A stretch of DNA of 64,000 nt from Arenicellales bacterium (lineage in GTDB: Bacteria; Pseudomonadota; Gammaproteobacteria; BMS3Bbin11), in the NCBI GenBank assembly GCA_029287915.1, contig JARFQE010000072.1:1-64000 (forward strand), given 5' to 3'. Within the stretch, counting starts at the first letter, position 1, and every line of letters begins with the position of its first letter. The notes beneath the pieces were generated by a model. That model saw only the letters and a list, made by a program, of their open reading frames with translations. It had not been told where the DNA came from and searched no databases. A program made the translations under genes and the position numbers. Below are positions 59,642 to 64,000 of the stretch, piece after piece.

Positions 59642-60589
59642 TTGCTGCCTTTCTATCGACTGGTCTGTTTTCTGCTGTTTAGTATCCTTGCTTCCGGATG
59701 TGTGATGGAAGCTTTCAGGGATAGCGCCATTGAGAGAACTGAAAAAGCCATTGAACTGACATCAACTCCATTCTATCCCCAGTCGCGATATCAGTGTGGC
59801 CCGGCATCACTGGCTACCCTGTTAAATACTGCCGGACTGGATACCGATCCGGACCAGCTGGTAGCAGATGTATATCTCCCGTACCGTAAAGGCACACTGC
59901 AGATCGAGATGATTGCAGCAGTGCGTCGTTACGGTCTTGTTCCCTACCAACCGGCTCACGACATCGAGTCGATCATACATCAGCTGAAACATGACATACC
60001 TGTGCTGGTACTGTTGAACCTCGGCTTGAAGGCATTACCCGCCTATCATTATGCTGTGGTGATTGGTTATGATCCTGGCACAGATGTAGTGATTATGCGC
60101 TCCGGTACGGATTACCGCTTGCTGATGCGCCGACAACGATTTCTTTCCGCCTGGCACAAATCTGGTAGCTGGGCACTTACTGTTCTGGAACCGGGGAAAT
60201 TGCCGCCCGCTATCGACCTTGAGCGTTATTTAAGTTCCGTCATCGCACTGGAATCTGTTGGACAATGGCGATCAGCGGAACTCAGTTATCGTGCCGTATT
60301 AAGACAATGGCCAGCTAACATACTTGCACGTTTTGGACTGGCAAATTCTCTGCGCGGGCTTGGCAAACTTGAGCAAGCGGCAGCTCAGTATAGTAATGTA
60401 TTAAAACTGGATGAGAATCATAAACCCGCTCGGAATAATCTTGCAGACACGCTGCTGCGGCTTGGACGATGTGATGATGCATCCGCAGCTATCGAGCAAG
60501 TCGTGATTAGAAATGGCTTAACTTCAGTGATCGACAAAGCGGTTGAGATAACGCGTTCTGAAATTAAATCGACCTGTTTTCAAAGCTGA
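59642..60589 (+). CDS. PA2778 family cysteine peptidase with TPR repeats
   Basis: A 315-residue lipoprotein-like protein. The N-terminus has a lipobox (ILASGC), followed by a C39-like papain-fold peptidase domain with QCGPASLATLLN (Cys near residue 57) and HYAVVIGYD (His). Two or three TPR units occupy residues 200-300 (LESVGQWRSAELSYRAVL, LGKLEQAAAQYSNVLKLDE). The substrate is unknown. The apparent start is TTG, immediately after the PA2779 stop, implying coupled translation. Confidence 0.87.
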   Translation: MLPFYRLVCFLLFSILASGCVMEAFRDSAIERTEKAIELTSTPFYPQSRYQCGPASLATLLNTAGLDTDPDQLVADVYLPYRKGTLQIEMIAAVRRYGLVPYQPAHDIESIIHQLKHDIPVLVLLNLGLKALPAYHYAVVIGYDPGTDVVIMRSGTDYRLLMRRQRFLSAWHKSGSWALTVLEPGKLPPAIDLERYLSSVIALESVGQWRSAELSYRAVLRQWPANILARFGLANSLRGLGKLEQAAAQYSNVLKLDENHKPARNNLADTLLRLGRCDDASAAIEQVVIRNGLTSVIDKAVEITRSEIKSTCFQS

Positions 60590-60659
60590 CTTTCGATCGG
60601 CAGCAGCCGAAAGAAAAAATCGGCAATGCACTGGTCTGTATTCCTGGCAGGCTGGCGTG

Positions 60660-60927
60660 TGACCACATCATCGAGTAACAAAACTCCTGCCTCATCACTG
60701 GAGCAGATGAAATACTGGATGTTGATGGGTTTCGTGGCATGATCAACTAACGCCAGGCGCCATTCCATATGCTCTTCAGCATTGGACAATGGCATGGTTG
60801 CCTTTGCATTCGGAGACAACGCGAGTCGATTCACAGCGTCAGCGAGAACGCCAGAACTCACTTCTTGCAGTGCATGGGAGAATTGTCTTGGCGGGATTGC
60901 TACGAAACAAGCATGTTGAGCTAGTTT
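60660..60927 (-). pseudogene. 5' remnant of a phospholipase D family gene
   Basis: Directly after the glmS stop and in the same frame, a minus-strand stretch reads AIPPRQFSHALQEVSSG, then WRLALVDHATKPINIQYFIC and SSDEAGVLLLDDVV. This is the N-terminal part of YmdC/ClsC-like phospholipase D proteins (normally SxDxQYFIWxxDxxGxLLL). Signal peptide and both HKD catalytic motifs are missing, and the frame then runs into the opposite-strand gene end. Confidence 0.65.
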
Positions 60928-62043
60928 TTACTCAACTGTAACTGACTTTACCAGGTTGCGCGGGTTATCGACATCTGTGCCCTTTATCAACGCGATACGG
61001 TAAGCAAGCAACTGTAACGGTATGGTGAATATTATTGGCGCTATAATATCGTCAATGGGTGCGGCCTTGATGACGGTGAGGCCATCTGCTCCCTCAAACC
61101 CAGCATGAGGATCTGCAAACACGATCAATTCACCTCCGCGTGTCCTGACCTGCTGCATAGTAGACTTCAACTTTTTCAGCAATTCGTCGTTAGGTGCTAC
61201 GGCGATGACCGGCATTTCACTGTCCACCATGGCCAGCGGGCCATGTTTGAGCTCACCTGCAGGAAATGCCTCGGCATGGATATAGGAAATTTCTTTTAGT
61301 TTAAGTGCACCTTCCATTGCGACTGGGTAATGTATGCCCCTGCCGACGAATAGAGTATGGCGTTTGTTGCTGAACTTCTCTGCGATTTCCGTAATTCGCG
61401 CATCCAGCTGCAGTGCTTCTGAAATTTTCGCAGGTAAACTACGAAGCTGTCTGACAATTCTTTCTTCCTCTTCAGCGGCCAGAGCGTTGTGACGTCCCAG
61501 TGCAATAACCACCAGCAATAATGCTATTAGCTGCGTTGTAAATGCCTTGGTTGATGCGACGCTAATCTCCGGTCCAGCATGCGTCAGCAACACTATGTCC
61601 GACTCACGCGTCAGTGAACTTTCTGCAACATTACATATACATAACGAATGCTGGTAGCCAATTTCCCTGGCATATTTCAATGCTGCCAGAGTATCGGCTG
61701 TCTCACCTGATTGAGAAATCGTTATTATCAGACAGTTTTCCGGTACTACATGTGATCGATTACGAAATTCACTTGCCACTTCTACCGACGCGGCCACTCC
61801 ACCGAGTTCCTCCATCCAGTTACGTGCTATCAGTCCTGCATGATAGCTGCTGCCGCAGGCGATAACTTGTACATTGGTAATGAATTTGAAAACTTCCTCG
61901 GCTTCAAAATCAAAGGTTTTGGCTACCAGGTGATTACCGGACAACCGCCCTTCCAGGGTATTACGCGCCGCACCCGGTTGCTCATATATTTCCTTTAGCA
62001 TGTAGTGGCAATAGTCGCCGAGCTCGACGGTATTAGTAGTCAT
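60928..62043 (-). CDS. glmS: GlmS isomerase (double SIS) domain without glutaminase domain
   Basis: A 371-residue ORF equal to the C-terminal isomerase part of glucosamine-6-phosphate synthase (normally about 609 residues). CGSS (63-66) and SQSGET (110-115) bind the sugar phosphate, STKAF is at 164-168, and K248, E251, H267 and K366 correspond to E. coli K485, E488, H504 and K603. The C-terminus KSVTVE is intact. The N-terminal class II glutamine amidotransferase domain is not part of the frame; its wreck lies just upstream. It may be ammonia-dependent, act only as an isomerase, or be on the way to loss. The ATG at 62043 lies in the former linker and has no good ribosome-binding site. Confidence 0.9.
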   Translation of the reverse strand: MTTNTVELGDYCHYMLKEIYEQPGAARNTLEGRLSGNHLVAKTFDFEAEEVFKFITNVQVIACGSSYHAGLIARNWMEELGGVAASVEVASEFRNRSHVVPENCLIITISQSGETADTLAALKYAREIGYQHSLCICNVAESSLTRESDIVLLTHAGPEISVASTKAFTTQLIALLLVVIALGRHNALAAEEEERIVRQLRSLPAKISEALQLDARITEIAEKFSNKRHTLFVGRGIHYPVAMEGALKLKEISYIHAEAFPAGELKHGPLAMVDSEMPVIAVAPNDELLKKLKSTMQQVRTRGGELIVFADPHAGFEGADGLTVIKAAPIDDIIAPIIFTIPLQLLAYRIALIKGTDVDNPRNLVKSVTVE

Positions 62044-62579
62044 GTTAAACTAATGTAATTCCCTTTCCACGTCATGGCCAGTGATATCAACTGTGCAAAT
62101 AATATCAGGCGTAATGAGATCTAACATCACCATCCTCGAGGAGTATGAAATCATGCTTTTTTGTAAGCAGTGCCAACGGGCCAGGCGCAATAAAGTTCTC
62201 CATTACACAGACCAATGACCACAGTGCTAGCATGGGTTGCTACAGCCAGGCATCCAGGTTGCCTGATTGTTGAAGATTAACAGGTACCTGATGAACGACA
62301 GCCTCGCTGTCGGTACTGTAATTAAATCGATAGCCAATATTTCCTACACAGATATGAGCTAGTGTATTTTGTCTGCCCGTCTGGTACTTCTGTATAGCTG
62401 CTGATTCCATGCTCTGGTAGAGCTACCGCTTCTGTCGAGTGTTTACGCAGGATATTACCATTTGCATTAATAAATGCCAGGCCAGCGGAATCATTGTCTC
62501 TATATTACAGCCGCTTAAGGTCTTCCGTTAAAATGGCTGTTAGGTGACTATTTGAAACGCCAGCGGTGATTCATTACAT
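62044..62579 (-). pseudogene. glmS: Decayed glutaminase domain of glmS
   Basis: The first codon after glmU is ATG (62579), then TAA and TGA stand where MCG is invariant, then ATC (I). Recognisable pieces follow: ILTEDLKRL, a stop (E to TAA), YRDNDSAGLAFINANGNILR, then in another frame GYRFNYSTDSEAVVH, then LAVATHASTVVIGLCNGE, FILLEDGDV, and the linker DITGHDVERELH ending in TAG. Two internal deletions remove the Arg-Trp and His-Asn-Gly motifs. About 535 bp remain of the expected 720. The order and spacing match GlmS without doubt. Confidence 0.88.
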
Positions 62580-62583
62580 CATC

Positions 62584-63960
62584 TCAGTTCTTCTTCGACT
62601 CCGATTTTTTTAGCGGGCGCTTCCAGCCTTCTCTGGTTTTTTGATCGGGACGACTAAGGGTCAGCTCATCAGCAGGTGCATTGCGCGTTATAGTAGAACC
62701 CGCTCCAATGGTTGCTCCTCTACCTATTTCAACTGGTGCAACCAACTGGCTATCCGAGCCAATAAATGCATTGTCTCCGATTATGGTTTTAAACTTGTTA
62801 GCACCATCATAATTACAGGTGATTACGCCTGCTCCGATATTCACATCTGCACCAATTTCCGTATCTCCAATATAGGAAAGGTGGTTCACCTTGCTGGCGG
62901 AACCCACATGGCTTTTCTTTATTTCGACGAAGTTGCCGATATGGGCAAAGGAAGAAATCTCTGATTGTGGTCGTATACGAGAAAATGGTCCGATAATTGC
63001 CAGTTCTCCAATAGTTGAGTCTTCCAGCACGCTGTTCGCTCTCACTTCCACATCATCACCTATCTGCATGTTCTTAAGATAGCAATTTGGTCCAATAGTC
63101 ACGCGGTCGCCTAAAGCAACATCGCCTTCAATGATGACATTGATATCGATAGAGCAATCTTTGCCATGAGTCAAATTACCGCGCACATCAAATCGTGCCG
63201 GGTCACTGATAGCCAGACCTGATTGCATAAATATAGTGGCCTGATGCTGCTGGTAGATGCGTTCAACAGCTGCCAGATCCTGTCTATCGTTAATTCCAAG
63301 AATCTCGCTATTTTCCACTGGCTGGCATGTCTCGACATTTACACCGTCAGCTACTGCCATCTCAAATATATCTGTAAGGTAATATTCGCCCTGTGCATTA
63401 TTACATTCCAGCCTGGTTAGCCATTGTCTGAGTTTTCCTGCTGGTGCAGCAAGGAAACCTGTATTGATTTCATTTATTTGACACTGCTCTGGTGTTGCAT
63501 CCCGATGTTCAACAATTGACTTAAAGCATTTATATTCATCACGAACGATACGGCCATATGAGCCGCCATCCTGAAGATTCGCTGTCAACAGACCAACCGA
63601 ACGATTGCCGGCGGCCTGAAGCAAATTTTTTAATGACTCTGCTGATATCATCGGCACATCGCCATACAGGACGAGGACGGTTGAATCATCATTAACATGT
63701 GAAATGGCAATATCGACTGCGTGCCCAGTTCCATTCTGTTCTGGTTGAATAATCCAGTTTACTTCATCGTTGAGAATTTTCTCACGCAGTAACTCACCAC
63801 CAAATCCATAGACGACATGTAAACGTTCCGCACCCAGATCCGTACAGGTGTCCAGTACATGTTGTAACATCGGCTTGCCTGCCACTTTGTGTAATACTTT
63901 GGGCAGGTTGGATACCATACGAGTGCCTTTACCGGCAGCAAGGATGATGACTTCAAGCAT
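62584..63960 (-). CDS. glmU: Bifunctional N-acetylglucosamine-1-phosphate uridyltransferase / glucosamine-1-phosphate acetyltransferase
   Basis: A 458-residue enzyme making UDP-GlcNAc. The N-terminal pyrophosphorylase has LAAGKGTRMVSNLPKVLH (residues 7-24) and LYGDVPMI; the C-terminal left-handed beta helix has IGDDVEVRANS, FVEIKKSHVG, HLSYIGDTEIG and NYDGANKFKTIIG. It is complete and directly upstream of the damaged glmS gene (the ATG of the remnant begins 4 nt after the glmU stop). Confidence 0.97.
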   Translation of the reverse strand: MLEVIILAAGKGTRMVSNLPKVLHKVAGKPMLQHVLDTCTDLGAERLHVVYGFGGELLREKILNDEVNWIIQPEQNGTGHAVDIAISHVNDDSTVLVLYGDVPMISAESLKNLLQAAGNRSVGLLTANLQDGGSYGRIVRDEYKCFKSIVEHRDATPEQCQINEINTGFLAAPAGKLRQWLTRLECNNAQGEYYLTDIFEMAVADGVNVETCQPVENSEILGINDRQDLAAVERIYQQHQATIFMQSGLAISDPARFDVRGNLTHGKDCSIDINVIIEGDVALGDRVTIGPNCYLKNMQIGDDVEVRANSVLEDSTIGELAIIGPFSRIRPQSEISSFAHIGNFVEIKKSHVGSASKVNHLSYIGDTEIGADVNIGAGVITCNYDGANKFKTIIGDNAFIGSDSQLVAPVEIGRGATIGAGSTITRNAPADELTLSRPDQKTREGWKRPLKKSESKKN

Positions 63961-64000
63961 AATATAAACTCTTCGTTAGGGTTTGATTGATGCAGTTAAC

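Overview
The window is chromosomal DNA of a gammaproteobacterium of moderate to low GC content and spans the replication-origin neighbourhood. The gene blocks rhlB/trxA-rho-rpmE, gyrB-dnaN-dnaA/rpmH-rnpA-yidD-yidC-mnmE, hemW-rdgB-rph, yicC-gmk-rpoZ-spoT-ridA and glmU-glmS are typical of the class. The DUF6164, PA2778/PA2779 and DUF6394 families point the same way. I cannot name the genus. No rRNA, tRNA, CRISPR array, insertion sequence or prophage was seen.

Layout. 1-5 kb: a methyltransferase cut by the window edge, a galT-like uridylyltransferase, and a three-gene unit of a DUF1538 membrane protein, a PII-like regulator and a CBS protein. 5-14.5 kb: a reductase, purD-tsaC, a dihydrolipoyl-dehydrogenase-like enzyme, gpmA, ppsA and rhlB. 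14.5-18 kb: trxA, rho, rpmE and prmB. 18-22 kb: a potassium-channel/RCK protein with small membrane proteins. 22-29 kb: one minus-strand run, moxR-DUF58-tgpA-thiD-thiE-hemL. 29-32 kb: mlaA, pip, apaH. 32-41.3 kb: gyrB, dnaN and dnaA on minus and rpmH, rnpA, yidD, yidC and mnmE on plus, diverging from an AT-rich origin candidate. A perfect parS site lies where recF would be expected. 41.5-48.2 kb: trmL, hemJ, two thioredoxin-fold proteins, hemW, rdgB, rph and a PP2C phosphatase/Ser-Thr kinase pair. 48.5-53.7 kb: yicC, gmk, rpoZ, spoT, ridA, slyX and DUF6164. 54-64 kb: a TRAP binding protein coupled to a degenerate GGDEF protein, uvrD, an SMR exporter, the PA2779/PA2778 pair, and the glmU-glmS locus.

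The most unusual observation is in glmS. The isomerase (double SIS) half is an intact 371-codon ORF with its catalytic residues. The 5' half, which should encode the glutaminase domain, is still recognisable between glmU and this ORF but is wrecked by stop codons (including the codon of the catalytic Cys), frameshifts and deletions. Further gene remnants lie between intact genes: a GNAT acetyltransferase, a DsrE-family protein, a phospholipase-D-family protein and probably two others. Together with the absence of recF from its usual place, this suggests gene erosion, as in a lineage adapting to a stable or host-associated habitat; that lifestyle reading is inference only.

Start codons are often non-ATG: dnaA, mnmE, tgpA, PA2778 and DUF1538 appear to start at TTG, rnpA and pip at GTG, and tsaC apparently at CTG.
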